A stretch of DNA of 64,000 nt, taken from Kutzneria sp. CA-103260 (GTDB lineage: Bacteria > Actinomycetota > Actinomycetes > Mycobacteriales > Pseudonocardiaceae). The stretch lies in contig NZ_CP073318.1 of the NCBI RefSeq assembly GCF_018263855.1, forward strand, positions 434,001 through 498,000, given 5' to 3'. Of the stretch, positions 1 to 8,620 are shown piece after piece. The first letter of the stretch is position 1, and every line of letters starts with the position of its first letter. The translations under genes and the position numbers were made by a program. Under the pieces are notes generated by a model, which was not told the DNA's origin, made no database searches, and saw nothing but the letters and a program-made list of their open reading frames with translations.

Positions 1-199
1 CGCCGATGTCGTCGACGAGGCGGGCGAAGGCGTAGACGGACAGCAGCCGACGCCGGATCCGGGGCGGCAGCAGCAGGCTGGCGACGGTGAAGTTCTCGCT
101 GCCGGCCCGCCGGTGCAGCGCCGCGACATCGGGGCTGGCAGGGGTGGGCGGCTGGGGCAGGGATGTAGTCCAACTCGGCCGGGCAGGCGTGTCGACCAC
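1..199 (-). CDS. hpnC: Hydroxysqualene synthase-like protein (HpnC type), N-terminal part only
   Basis: Reading leftwards from a GTG at 199, the frame stays open to the window edge. After about 35 low-complexity Pro/Thr/Ala residues it encodes ENFTVAS, LLPPRIRRR and YAFARLVDDIG, which match the N-terminal signature of squalene/phytoene synthases of the HpnC type. In known hopanoid pathways HpnC converts presqualene diphosphate to hydroxysqualene. The final DDIG is the start of the first Asp-rich substrate-Mg motif. The start is supported by a GGAGGA ribosome site 5 nt upstream. The rest of the gene, including the second Asp motif, is outside the window, so the HpnC versus general squalene synthase assignment is inference. 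Confidence 0.7.
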   Translation of the reverse strand, partial: MVDTPARPSWTTSLPQPPTPASPDVAALHRRAGSENFTVASLLLPPRIRRRLLSVYAFARLVDDIG

Positions 200-409
200 G
201 GGGTCCTCCGGTGGTGCTCGCGGAGTAGCAGTGTCGAGCGCCGGTCGTGGTGCGCCGATCCCGGTGCCCCGGTGGGCCCGCCGACGGCCGGTGTCCCCAT
301 ACGGTGATCCACTGTGGGAATCTTCGCAACCTGAATCAACACCATGAGACCTTTTCGGGCCATCGCCGAACGCGCCGTCGTCGCGTGCCGGTCCCATGGT
401 TGAGATCCA

Positions 410-423
410 ACCGACCAGTCGGT
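410..423. promoter_or_regulatory. Candidate TetR-type operator upstream of the beta-lactamase gene
   Basis: ACCGAC-CA-GTCGGT is a perfect 6-bp dyad with a 2-nt centre, the form bound by many AcrR/TetR repressors. It lies about 45 nt before the start at 467. No TetR gene is adjacent in the window, so the regulator is unknown. Confidence 0.4.
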
Positions 424-466
424 ATGTTGTTGCGCCAGCAATAGCCGTATCCGATCGAGCGAGGAT

Positions 467-1633
467 GTGGTTGGTGTGGCGGCCTTCAGCGTGGATGGCA
501 CCTGTGACCCGGCATTCGCCCCGGTACGAGACGTTCTGGCAGCTCAACTGGCCGACGGCCGGCAGCTCGGCGCGGCCGTCGCGGTCCGCGTCGGTGATCG
601 GGAAGTCGTGGACCTGTGGGGCGGGCACGCCGACCCCGACCGCGCCAAGCCGTGGCTGGCCGACACCGTCGTCAACATCTGGTCTACCACCAAAGGTGTG
701 GTCGCGCTGGCGTTCCACATGCTGGTCGACCGCGGGCTGCTCGATCCGGACGCGCCCGTTCGGAAGTACTGGCCGGAGTTCGCGAACGACAGCGTGTTGG
801 TGCGACACCTGCTCTCGCACCGTGCCGGCCTGGCCGCGTTCCGTGAGCCGACCACCGCCGAGGAGCTGGCCGACTGGAACTTGATGATCACTCGGCTGGC
901 GGACACCCGGCCGTGGTGGGAGCCCGGGACGGCGTCCGGCTACCACGCGCTCACCTACGGTTTCCTTGTCGGTGAACTGATCCATCGGGTGACCGGGTCG
1001 TCCGTGCGGGACTTCGTACACCGCGAAGTGGCCGAACGGACAGCGGCCGATTTCCGGATCGGACTGTCTCCGGCGGACAACGGCCGCGCCGCCACCCTGG
1101 TGCAGCCGCCGCCCGCGGACCCCGCCGCCTTCCAGGCGATGTTCGCCCAGCTCAATCCGGTGGCGCTGGCCGTGCTGACCAATCCGGTGGTGGGACCCGA
1201 CCAGGGCAACTCCGCCTACTGGCGGGCCGCGCAGATCCCCGCCGCCAACGGGCATGCCACGGCCCGCGCGGTCGCGACGCTCTACGGCGCGTTCGCCTCC
1301 GGCGGTGTCGCCGGTGGACAACGGCTGCTCGGGGCCGCGCAGGTGGAACGGGCCCGTGAGGGGCAGGGCTCCGGTGTCGACCTGGTCATCGGCGACGCCG
1401 GCCTGGGCGGCCGGGAAACCGAACTGGGCCTGGGCCTTTGGCTGTCCGGAGCGGACGGCCACTACGGACCCAATCCCCGCGCGGTCGGCCACGACGGCTT
1501 CGGCGGCTCGTTCGGGCTGGCCGATCCCGAGGCCGGCCTGGCCATCGGGCACGTGATGAACCTGATGGGCAACGTCATCGCCGACGACCCGCGCAAGATG
1601 GAGCTCATCGCGGCCGTCTATTCCTGCCTGTGA
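467..1633 (+). CDS. Serine hydrolase, class C beta-lactamase/esterase family
   Basis: This 388-residue protein has the serine beta-lactamase-like fold motifs: S73-T-T-K76 (SxxK nucleophile and general base), a conserved LLSHRAGL stretch near 115-122, and YHA at 159-161 in place of the class C Tyr-x-Asn. Proteins with this pattern are usually EstB-like esterases or D-aminopeptidase relatives rather than true cephalosporinases. No signal peptide is evident, so it is probably cytoplasmic. GAGGA at 461-465 is too close to the GTG at 467 but well spaced for the GTG at 476, so the true start may be three codons later. A TetR-like dyad lies upstream. The substrate cannot be deduced. Confidence 0.85.
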   Translation: MVGVAAFSVDGTCDPAFAPVRDVLAAQLADGRQLGAAVAVRVGDREVVDLWGGHADPDRAKPWLADTVVNIWSTTKGVVALAFHMLVDRGLLDPDAPVRKYWPEFANDSVLVRHLLSHRAGLAAFREPTTAEELADWNLMITRLADTRPWWEPGTASGYHALTYGFLVGELIHRVTGSSVRDFVHREVAERTAADFRIGLSPADNGRAATLVQPPPADPAAFQAMFAQLNPVALAVLTNPVVGPDQGNSAYWRAAQIPAANGHATARAVATLYGAFASGGVAGGQRLLGAAQVERAREGQGSGVDLVIGDAGLGGRETELGLGLWLSGADGHYGPNPRAVGHDGFGGSFGLADPEAGLAIGHVMNLMGNVIADDPRKMELIAAVYSCL

Positions 1634-1665
1634 AAATCACTGGACCCCGCTGACATGCTCACGGA

Positions 1666-2883
1666 GTGTTCGCTGATCTGTTGCGCCACCGCAGTTTCCG
1701 CTGGTTGACGCTCGGACGGGGGATCAGCTTCGTCGGCAACGCCATGGCGCCGATCGCGCTGGCCTTCGCCGTGCTGGACCTGACCGGGTCGGTCGCCGAC
1801 CTCGGTCTGGTGGTGGCCGCCCGCTCCGTGGCCAACGTGGCGTTGCTGCTGGCCGGCGGCGTGCTGGCCGACCGGCTGCCGCGCGCGGTGGTGTTGCAGG
1901 GATCCAGTCTGGGCGCGGGAATATCCCAGGCGCTGGTGGCGTCACTGGTGCTGACGGGAACGGCTTCGGTGCCGCTGCTGGCCGTGCTGGGCGTGGTCAA
2001 CGGCGCGCTGTCGGCCGCCTTCCTGCCGGCGTCCAGTGCGCTGACACCGCAGACGGTGCCGGCGGATCTGTTGCGCACGGCCAACGCCGCGTCCCGGATG
2101 ACGCGAAGCGTGGCGATGATCGCCGGCGGTTCGGTAGCCGGCGTGCTGGTGGCCGCGGTCGGACCGGGGTGGGGCATCGCCGCCGACGCGCTGGGTTTCC
2201 TGCTGGCGGCGGTGTGTTTCATGCGGGTGCGGGTCGCCGAGCCGGCCCGTGAGCGCTCGCACGTGCTGGCCGATCTTCGGGACGGCTGGACCGAGTTCAC
2301 CGGCCGGACCTGGCTGTGGGTCGTGGTGGCGCAGTTCCTTTTTGTCAACGCGATCAACGCGGGCGGGCTCCAGGTGCTCGGTCCGGCCATCGCCGACCAG
2401 ACGTTCGGCCGGACCGCCTGGGGCCTGGCCCTGGCCGCCGAGACGGTTGGGGCGTTGGTCGGCGGGTTCGTCGCCATGCGCTGGCAGCCCCGGCACGCGC
2501 TGGCCGTCGGCGTCGCGCTGGTCGTCCTGGACGCCGGGCCGCTGGTCGGGCTGGCGGTCGCGCCGACGGTGGTGGTGATGGTGGTGACGTTGGCGTTGAC
2601 CGGCTTCGGCATGGAACAGGCCGGCATCGCGTGGGACGTCTCGTTGCCGCACCACATTCCCGCCGACCGGCTGGCCCGGGTCTACTCCTACGACGCCGTC
2701 GGCTCCTTCATCGCCATCCCGCTGGGGCAGGTGGTCGCCGGCCCGGTCGCCGCGGCCATCGGCACCCAGTCGGCCCTGCTGGCCGGAGCCGGGATCACCG
2801 TGCTGGCCACCGTCGCCGCCCTCGGCAGCCGTTCAGTGCGAACGCTCTCTTCAGTTCCGCGAGTCCCGCTCTCGGGCAACTGA
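1666..2883 (+). CDS. MFS transporter, EntS-like exporter family
   Basis: The 405-residue protein has about twelve hydrophobic helices and the MFS_3 (enterobactin exporter-like) pattern. It opens with FRWLTLGRGISFVGNAM, and a short charged segment AEPARERSHV marks the central loop. Such proteins export small molecules by proton antiport, and the substrate is unknown here. The GTG start at 1666 has no convincing ribosome site. A CATGCT -10-like element a few bases upstream suggests a leaderless transcript. The last residues (about VPRVPLSGN) and the stop codon are encoded by the left arm of the palindromic repeat at 2857, so the original C-terminus has probably been replaced. Confidence 0.85.
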   Translation: MFADLLRHRSFRWLTLGRGISFVGNAMAPIALAFAVLDLTGSVADLGLVVAARSVANVALLLAGGVLADRLPRAVVLQGSSLGAGISQALVASLVLTGTASVPLLAVLGVVNGALSAAFLPASSALTPQTVPADLLRTANAASRMTRSVAMIAGGSVAGVLVAAVGPGWGIAADALGFLLAAVCFMRVRVAEPARERSHVLADLRDGWTEFTGRTWLWVVVAQFLFVNAINAGGLQVLGPAIADQTFGRTAWGLALAAETVGALVGGFVAMRWQPRHALAVGVALVVLDAGPLVGLAVAPTVVVMVVTLALTGFGMEQAGIAWDVSLPHHIPADRLARVYSYDAVGSFIAIPLGQVVAGPVAAAIGTQSALLAGAGITVLATVAALGSRSVRTLSSVPRVPLSGN

Positions 2884-3047
2884 GTTACCGGTTTGGGGCG
2901 GGGTCTTTTCGGGCGTGACAGTTGCCGATAGCACGAGTCCCGCTCTCGTGTCACAGCGAGTCCCGTCCTCGGGACAGTCGCAGCGTGGTTGCGTCGACTG
3001 GTGGGTCCCGAGGACGGGACTCGCTTGCCCGAGAACGGGACTCGCGG
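2857..3047. repeat. Palindromic repeat cluster, copy 1 of a dispersed family; likely bidirectional terminator
   Basis: The outer arms 2857-2879 and 3025-3047 pair with one mismatch in 23 (core GCGAGTCCCGCTCTCGG). Inside are a small dyad CACGAGTCC-GCTCTCGTG near 2932-2950 and a perfect 21-bp inverted pair at 2955-2975 and 3005-3025. The cluster sits between the convergent MFS and alpha-galactosidase genes. The same 23-bp arm recurs at 50037-50114 and 56063-56148. A role in transcription termination is inferred from position; there is no U-tract. Confidence 0.8.
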
Positions 3048-3048
3048 A

Positions 3049-5046
3049 TTAGCAGGTGATCTGGGCGTTGGCCCAGTCGGCGTGGTCGTTGGTGTTGCCG
3101 TCGCCGCCGTCGGTGACGATCAGGCGGAGCAGGCCGGCGCCGGTGACGTCGGCGTGCAGGGACTGGGCGGGGTCGCCGCGCTTGATCAGGCCGGTGTCGG
3201 CGACCTTGTTGCCATCGGCCCAGATCTCGAAGGTGACGGAGCCGGCGCCGGTCTTCTCGTCGTCGAGGCCGACCGTGGCGGTGACGGCGGAGCAGTGGCC
3301 GGCCGGGTAGTAGGTGATGGTGCTGGGGGCGTTGACGCCGAGGCCCTTGGCGTAGGTGACGCCGCCGAGCGTGATCGGATGGCCGTCGCCGGCCTTGGAC
3401 TCGCCGTTGCTGGTGTTGCGTTCGACCGGCCCGTAGCCGTTGTCGGCCGACAGCCACGGATCGTCGCCGAGGCCGGTGGTGCCGGCGGTCAGCGGGGCGG
3501 CGACCGAGACGGTCAGATCATAGTCCGAAGTGGACTTTCCAGGGTAGTAGGTTGTGCTGACATGCAAGGGATAGCTGCCCGGCGGCGTGTCGGCGGGGGT
3601 GCTGACAGACCACTTGGTCGACACGTCGCGGCCGGCCGGCAGCACCGGATGGAACGTCGGTGACGTGGCTTTCACCGTCCAGCCGGCGGGGCCGGTGAGC
3701 TTGACCTCGCCGAGAAGTCCAGGCAGGACACCGTCATTGGTGGTCGTGGTGGTGAGAGTCGTGGTGGTGCCGGGCTGGACGAGCGCCGGCGCGCCGGGGT
3801 AGGGGAGCGGCAGGTCGGCGCTGGTGTGCACGGCCGGCGGGTTCGACCACCAGGCGCCGCCGGCGTGCACGCGGAACATCGCCGTGCCATGCGCGGGAAC
3901 GGTGGCGCTGATCTTGCCGGCGGTCTCGGTGGTCTTGTGCGACCACAGGTCGTTCAGCTGGTAGCCCAGCGCCTTGGGCAGGCCGACGGCCGCGGCGGTG
4001 GTGCTGATGGTCGCCGGTGTGCCGTTCTCGTTGAACAGCGCGACGGCCCGGTCGCCGCCTGCCAGCGGCTTGCTGATCACATGCAGACCGTTCGCATTGG
4101 ACAGTTCAGTTCCCTGGACTCCCAAGGGATCCTGGTCCACCGCGATGACGTCCTTGTTGGTCAGGATGGCCATCGTAGCCGGCGTGGCCTTGCGGATGTC
4201 GCTGCCGATCAGCAGCGGCGAAGCCATGATCGACCAGAGGCTGAAGTGGCTGCGGTACTCCGTGTCGGTCATGCCGCCGTTGCCGACCTCCAGCATGTCC
4301 GGGTCGTTCCAGTGCCCGGGGCCGGCGTACTGGCCGAGCTTGATGTTGGCCTTGAAGATGGACAGCATCTTCGCGTACGTGTCGTTGATGTCGCCGGTGG
4401 TGCGCCACGAGTTGCCGACGCTGGTGGCCCAGTTCCACGGCTGGTTCTGGCCCCACTCGCACAGGCTGTACAGGATCGGCCGCCCGGTGGCGGCCAGCGC
4501 GTCCCGCATCGCGGTGTAGCGCTGCACGGCGTCGACGCCCTGGTTGTTGCAGTTGTCGTACTTGAGGTAGTCCACGCCCCACGACGCCCACAGCGCCGCG
4601 TCCTGCTTCTCGTGGCCCAGGCCGCCGGGGAAGCCCGCGGTGTTGCAGGTTTTGGTGCCAGCACTGGAATACAGGCCGAACTTCAGGCCCTTGGCGTGCA
4701 CGTAGTCGGCGACGGCCTTGATGCCGTCGGGAAAGCGCACCGGGTCGGGCACCAGGTTGCCGCCGGCGTCCCGGGCCGGCAGCGCCCAGCAGTCGTCCAG
4801 GTTGACGTACTGGTAGCCGGCGGCTTTCAGGCCGGAGGAGACGAACAGGTCGGCGATGCCCTTGACCATCGTCTCGTTGAAGTCGCCGCTGCAGTGCGTG
4901 GCGTTCCAGTTGTTGAACCCCATCTGGGGGGTGCGCGCCAGACCGTTGTCCAACGCGACGGCGGCGGGGGCGGTGACCAGGGCCAGGCCGGCGGCCGCGG
5001 TGGCCGCCGCGACCCCGAGCGCCGCCAGCCGTAACCGGACAGACAT
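3049..5046 (-). CDS. Secreted alpha-galactosidase, GH27, with C-terminal NEW3 and NPCBM domains
   Basis: The 665-residue protein starts with a Sec signal peptide (about residues 1-31, cleavage after an AVA-like site). The GH27 barrel follows: PQMGFNNWNATHC near 40-52, the nucleophile D164 in LKYDNC, and the acid/base D219 in WRTTGDIND. After about residue 400 come a NEW3 (galactosidase-associated) domain and then an NPCBM-type module that ends in Cys. It would release terminal alpha-galactose (or beta-arabinopyranose, which some GH27 enzymes accept) from plant oligosaccharides outside the cell. The ATG at 5046 is preferred because GAGGAGG lies 5 nt upstream. It is monocistronic and converges on the MFS gene across the palindrome cluster. 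Confidence 0.95.
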   Translation of the reverse strand: MSVRLRLAALGVAAATAAAGLALVTAPAAVALDNGLARTPQMGFNNWNATHCSGDFNETMVKGIADLFVSSGLKAAGYQYVNLDDCWALPARDAGGNLVPDPVRFPDGIKAVADYVHAKGLKFGLYSSAGTKTCNTAGFPGGLGHEKQDAALWASWGVDYLKYDNCNNQGVDAVQRYTAMRDALAATGRPILYSLCEWGQNQPWNWATSVGNSWRTTGDINDTYAKMLSIFKANIKLGQYAGPGHWNDPDMLEVGNGGMTDTEYRSHFSLWSIMASPLLIGSDIRKATPATMAILTNKDVIAVDQDPLGVQGTELSNANGLHVISKPLAGGDRAVALFNENGTPATISTTAAAVGLPKALGYQLNDLWSHKTTETAGKISATVPAHGTAMFRVHAGGAWWSNPPAVHTSADLPLPYPGAPALVQPGTTTTLTTTTTNDGVLPGLLGEVKLTGPAGWTVKATSPTFHPVLPAGRDVSTKWSVSTPADTPPGSYPLHVSTTYYPGKSTSDYDLTVSVAAPLTAGTTGLGDDPWLSADNGYGPVERNTSNGESKAGDGHPITLGGVTYAKGLGVNAPSTITYYPAGHCSAVTATVGLDDEKTGAGSVTFEIWADGNKVADTGLIKRGDPAQSLHADVTGAGLLRLIVTDGGDGNTNDHADWANAQITC

Positions 5047-5129
5047 CGGACCTCCTCGTTGAGTGGGCGGCAAGGCCCATCACACAAGGATCGTCAAACC
5101 GGCACAAGAAGACGAAAGTCCACTTTACG

Positions 5130-5762
5130 TCAGTGCAGGGTGCCGCCGGTGACGGCCAGATCATCGGAGGTGTCGACGCAGGTCCGGGTGAGGACGGCCA
5201 GCCCGTCGGCGATCGCCCGCAGCGGCAGCGAGGGCGCGTCGGGGACGGCCATCTCGCTGCTGTACGGCACGTGCACGAAGCCGCCGCGCAGCCCCGGCCG
5301 CTCGGTGGCGATCAGGTGCATCAGGCCGTAGAACACGTGGTTGCAGACGAAGGTGCCGGCCGTGTGCGACACCGCGGCCGGCAGGCCGGCGGCCCGCAGC
5401 GCCGCCACCCCGGCCTTGACCGGCAGGCCGGTGAAGTAGGCGGCCGGGCCGCCGTCGACGACGGGCTCGTCGACGGGCGACCGGCCGCTGTTGTCGGGGA
5501 TCCGCGCGTCGTCCAGGTTGATCGCCACCCGCTCCGGCGTGATCGCCTCCCGCCCGCCGGCCAGCCCGACGGCGATCACCAGGTCCGGGTCGGCGGCCTC
5601 GACCGCCTTGCGCAGCACCGTGACCGAGGCGTCGAAGCCGCAGGGCAGCAGCTGCTTGACCAGGTTCACCCCGGGCACGTCCGCCAGTTCGACCGCGTCC
5701 CACGAGGGGTTGGCGGCGTCCCCGCCGAACGGCTCGAACCCGGTCAGCAGCACTGTGGTCAT
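5130..5762 (-). CDS. pcp: Pyroglutamyl peptidase I (pyrrolidone-carboxylate peptidase)
   Basis: This 210-residue C15 cysteine peptidase removes N-terminal 5-oxoproline from peptides. The triad is present with the classical spacing: E77 in PERVAIN, C140 in GTFVCNHVFY and H164 in FVHVPY, 63 and 24 residues apart as in the Bacillus enzyme. The N-terminal LLTGFEPFGG is also diagnostic. It follows the DUF979 gene by 4 nt in the same operon, which couples release of 5-oxoproline to its proposed transport. Confidence 0.96.
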   Translation of the reverse strand: MTTVLLTGFEPFGGDAANPSWDAVELADVPGVNLVKQLLPCGFDASVTVLRKAVEAADPDLVIAVGLAGGREAITPERVAINLDDARIPDNSGRSPVDEPVVDGGPAAYFTGLPVKAGVAALRAAGLPAAVSHTAGTFVCNHVFYGLMHLIATERPGLRGGFVHVPYSSEMAVPDAPSLPLRAIADGLAVLTRTCVDTSDDLAVTGGTLH

Positions 5763-5766
5763 GGCT

Positions 5767-6732
5767 TCAGAATCCCATCAGGTACATGATCGCTATGTTG
5801 CACACCAGCAGCGGCGCGGCCGTGGGCAGCTGGGCCTTGATCGGACCGTAGCGGTCCTTCATCTCCAGCAGCACCGCCGGCACGATGTTGAAGTTCGCCG
5901 CCATCGGCGTGCACAGCGTGCCACAGAAGCCGGCCAGCATGCCCACCGCGAACACGATCGCCGGGTTGCCGTGGAACTGCTGGACCAGCACCGGCCAGCC
6001 GACCGCGGCGGTCATCACCGGGAAGGCGGCGAAGGCGTTGCCCATGATGATCGTGAACAGCGCCATGCCCAGGCAGTAGACGATCACCGCCAGCAGCAGC
6101 GAGCCCTTGGGCAGCACCGACGAGACGATCGTGCCGACGGCCGTGCCGACACCGGCGTTGGCGAACAGCAGGCCCAGCACGGCCAGCATCTGGGGCAGCA
6201 CCACCGCCCAGCCGATCGCCTGCAGCAGGCGGGTTCCCTCGGTGAGGGGAAGTGTGAGCTTCAGCCCGCCGGCCGGGCGCAGCAGCACCATGCCGATCGC
6301 GGTGGCGACCAGCGCGCCCACGCCGAGGCCGGTCAGTGTGGCGGTTCCCGTGGCCAGCAGCGGCTTTCCGTGCACGGTGATCGAGGCGATCATCGTGCCG
6401 AAGATCAGGGCCACCAGCGGGATCATCAACGCCGGCACGAAAAGCTTGCCCCGCAAGGTGTTCGCGGCGGTGATCCGCTCGGCCTGGTTGGTGGTGGCGA
6501 TCTCCGTCCTGCCCAGCGCTCCGAAGCCGGCCAGCCCGGCCACCACGATCACCGCCACGCCCAGCGGCCACGGCGGAGCCGTCTTGTTCACGACGAACGT
6601 CGAGTAGCAGAAGGAAATGCCCAGCAGTGCCCAGAACGCCGCGCCGCCGTACTGCGCCCGGCGGTAGCTGAAACCCGCGCCGGCCAGGAAGAACAGGCCG
6701 CACAGCCAGTAGAGCCACTCCGCGTCGATCAT
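5767..6732 (-). CDS. DUF979 family membrane protein, probable 5-oxoproline transporter subunit
   Basis: The 321-residue protein has about nine to ten hydrophobic segments and Gly-rich loops (GMLAGFCGTLCTPMAAN near 264-280). Its ATG overlaps the stop of the DUF969 gene by 4 nt (ATGA), so translation is coupled. DUF969 and DUF979 are a conserved pair that co-occurs with pcp and 5-oxoprolinase genes, and databases name them 5-oxoproline transporter subunits on that basis. No 5-oxoprolinase gene is present here, so ring opening must be encoded elsewhere. Confidence 0.88.
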   Translation of the reverse strand: MIDAEWLYWLCGLFFLAGAGFSYRRAQYGGAAFWALLGISFCYSTFVVNKTAPPWPLGVAVIVVAGLAGFGALGRTEIATTNQAERITAANTLRGKLFVPALMIPLVALIFGTMIASITVHGKPLLATGTATLTGLGVGALVATAIGMVLLRPAGGLKLTLPLTEGTRLLQAIGWAVVLPQMLAVLGLLFANAGVGTAVGTIVSSVLPKGSLLLAVIVYCLGMALFTIIMGNAFAAFPVMTAAVGWPVLVQQFHGNPAIVFAVGMLAGFCGTLCTPMAANFNIVPAVLLEMKDRYGPIKAQLPTAAPLLVCNIAIMYLMGF

Positions 6733-7418
6733 CGCGCCGACACCTCCTGCTTGACGGTCATGCGGCTCAGGGAGCGGTCCAGCCACAGCAGCCGGGCCCC
6801 GTGGATCAGATAGGCGCAGACGGCCGTCGGGATCGCCCAGACCGCGATCTGCAGGGCGTCCAGCTTGAGGTGGTAGGTGCTGTCGACCAGGCTGGTGATC
6901 AGCAGGATCGAGCCCACGGCCAGGAAGATGTCCTCGCCGAAGAACAGGCCGACGGTGTCGGAGCTGGCCGAGTAGGCCTTGACCCGCTCCACCTGCCGGT
7001 CGGTCAGCTCCCCGTGCCGGCGGATGGCCGCGGCCAGGGCCATCGGGGCGATCAGCGGGCGGACCGTCTGGGCCGGCCCGCACATGCCGGTCAGGCCCAG
7101 CGCCGCGGTGCCCTGGCGGATCAGCAGGTAGGCGGCGAGCAGCCGGCCCGTGGTCAGGGCCCGCAGCTTGCCGATCAGCCGGGCCGCCTGCTGTTGCAGG
7201 CCGTACCGTTCGAGCAGGCCGATCGCCGGCAGCGTGATCACGTAGATGGTGACCGAGCGGTTGGTGGCGAAGCCGGTGCCGAACGAGTCCAGGATGGCGA
7301 CCGGGTTCAGGCCGCCGAGCAGAGCCGTGACGATACCGGAGACGGTGACGACCAGCATCGGATTCAGCCGCAGCGCGAAGCCGATCACCACCAGGGCGAC
7401 GCCGATGAGGACGACCAT
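6729..7418 (-). CDS. DUF969 family membrane protein, probable 5-oxoproline transporter subunit
   Basis: The 229-residue protein has about five to six membrane segments. The family hallmark is the central stretch from residue 100, which includes GTAALGLTGMCGPAQTVRP. It is the first gene of the three-gene operon with DUF979 and pcp. An AAGGAGGT ribosome site precedes the ATG at 7418. A dyad with TTGT/ACAA half-sites lies about 40-60 nt upstream and may be the operator of a GntR-type regulator encoded elsewhere. Confidence 0.88.
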   Translation of the reverse strand: MVVLIGVALVVIGFALRLNPMLVVTVSGIVTALLGGLNPVAILDSFGTGFATNRSVTIYVITLPAIGLLERYGLQQQAARLIGKLRALTTGRLLAAYLLIRQGTAALGLTGMCGPAQTVRPLIAPMALAAAIRRHGELTDRQVERVKAYSASSDTVGLFFGEDIFLAVGSILLITSLVDSTYHLKLDALQIAVWAIPTAVCAYLIHGARLLWLDRSLSRMTVKQEVSAR

Positions 7419-7457
7419 GTGACCTCCTTCACGGGATGGGGTGCCTGGAAGGGTAGG

Positions 7458-7480
7458 TCTTGTTGAACAATCCTACAAGA
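7458..7480. promoter_or_regulatory. Candidate operator for the DUF969-DUF979-pcp operon
   Basis: TCTTGT and ACAAGA form a 6-bp dyad with an 11-nt centre, and an inner TTGTTGAACAA is itself partly symmetric. FadR/GntR-type regulators bind sites of this kind. The 7419-7773 gap otherwise holds the G-rich tract at 7520 and the protease promoter region. Confidence 0.4.
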
Positions 7481-7519
7481 TGGCACTACGGACGGTAGCC
7501 GAGGGTGATTGAGGCCGGA

Positions 7520-7547
7520 GGGGTGCGGGGCGGGGCGATCGGCGGGG
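7520..7547 (+). other. G-quadruplex-forming motif in a divergent intergenic region
   Basis: Four GGGG runs are separated by loops of 3, 1 and 8 nt on the plus strand, followed by another GGG. They lie in a purine-rich tract (about 7508-7612) between the DUF969 operon and the protease gene. Any regulatory role is inference. No gene is apparent in the tract. Confidence 0.5.
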
Positions 7548-7773
7548 CGGGAAGGCGCTCGGCGGCGAGAGGGGGCGGCGTGGGCGAGAGGGGAGCTAGG
7601 AGAAATGGAGGCGTGGTGGTGGGAATGGCGCTCAGCCAGGCTTCGAGTCGTCGCTCGGGTGGGTGAAACGTCCGACTTTCGGCGGGTGGCGGGCCGCGTG
7701 GCTAGCGGGTCAACTGGTCCGACACTGTTACACCGTGTCACCTGACCCGGAGCCACGGAAGGGATTCCCTGCC

Positions 7774-8607
7774 ATGCGTAAGAGCGTCCTCGGCACCCTG
7801 CTCGGCGCCCTGCTCGCGACCACCGCCCTGACCACCCCGGCCGCGACGGCCGCGCAGCCTTCAACGGCCCCTGCTGTCGCGGCAATCGACTTCTCGGGGA
7901 CGGTGGCCCTGAACGACTGCTCCGGCTCCCTGGTGAAGCTGGCCGGCGCGCCGACCTCGGGCCCGGCTCTCGTGCTCACCAACGGCCACTGCTACGAGGG
8001 CGGGTTCCTCGACCCGGGCCAGGTTCTGGTGAACAAGTCCTCGTCCCGGACGTTCACGCTGCTGAGCCCGACCGGCGGCAACAAGGCGACGCTGCGGGCC
8101 ACCAAGGTGTCCTACGCGACGATGACCGACACGGACATCACGCTGTACCAGCTGAACACCACCTACGACGCGATCAAGTCGAGCTACGGCATCAGCCCGC
8201 TGGAGATCGCGACCGCGCACCCGACGCAGGGCACGGCGATCAAGGTGGTCTCCGGCTACTGGAAGAAGATCTACAGCTGCAACATCGACGGCTTCGTCTA
8301 CCGCCTCAAGGAAGGCGACTGGACCTGGAAGGACTCGATCCGCTACACGTCCAGCTGCAACACCATCGGCGGCACCTCGGGCTCCCCGATCGAGGACGCC
8401 AGCGGCAAGCTGATCGGCATCAACAACACGGGCAACGAGGACGGCGAGCGCTGCACCGTCAACAACCCGTGCGAGGTGGACCAGAGCGGCAACACGACCG
8501 TCCACAAGGGAACGAACTACGGCGAGGAGACCTACCTGCTGGCCGGTTGCATGACCGGCAGCGCGGTGGACCTGACCAAGGCCGGCTGCGCCCTCCCCAA
8601 GCCGTAG
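7774..8607 (+). CDS. Secreted trypsin-like serine protease (S1 family)
   Basis: The 277-residue precursor has a clear Sec signal peptide (charged MRKS, then a hydrophobic core, cleavage near an ATA-AQ site at residues 25-28). The chymotrypsin triad is H72 in LTNGHC, D121 in DTDITLY and S202 in GGTSGSP. The GxSGS variation and the many cysteines fit secreted actinomycete proteases with a short or absent propeptide. GGAAGGG precedes the ATG. A GACAC/GTGTC dyad at 7721-7739 lies 35 nt upstream and may be an operator. The gene converges on the LacI gene with 13 nt between stops. Confidence 0.92.
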   Translation: MRKSVLGTLLGALLATTALTTPAATAAQPSTAPAVAAIDFSGTVALNDCSGSLVKLAGAPTSGPALVLTNGHCYEGGFLDPGQVLVNKSSSRTFTLLSPTGGNKATLRATKVSYATMTDTDITLYQLNTTYDAIKSSYGISPLEIATAHPTQGTAIKVVSGYWKKIYSCNIDGFVYRLKEGDWTWKDSIRYTSSCNTIGGTSGSPIEDASGKLIGINNTGNEDGERCTVNNPCEVDQSGNTTVHKGTNYGEETYLLAGCMTGSAVDLTKAGCALPKP

Positions 8608-8620
8608 TCCCGAAAAGCGG

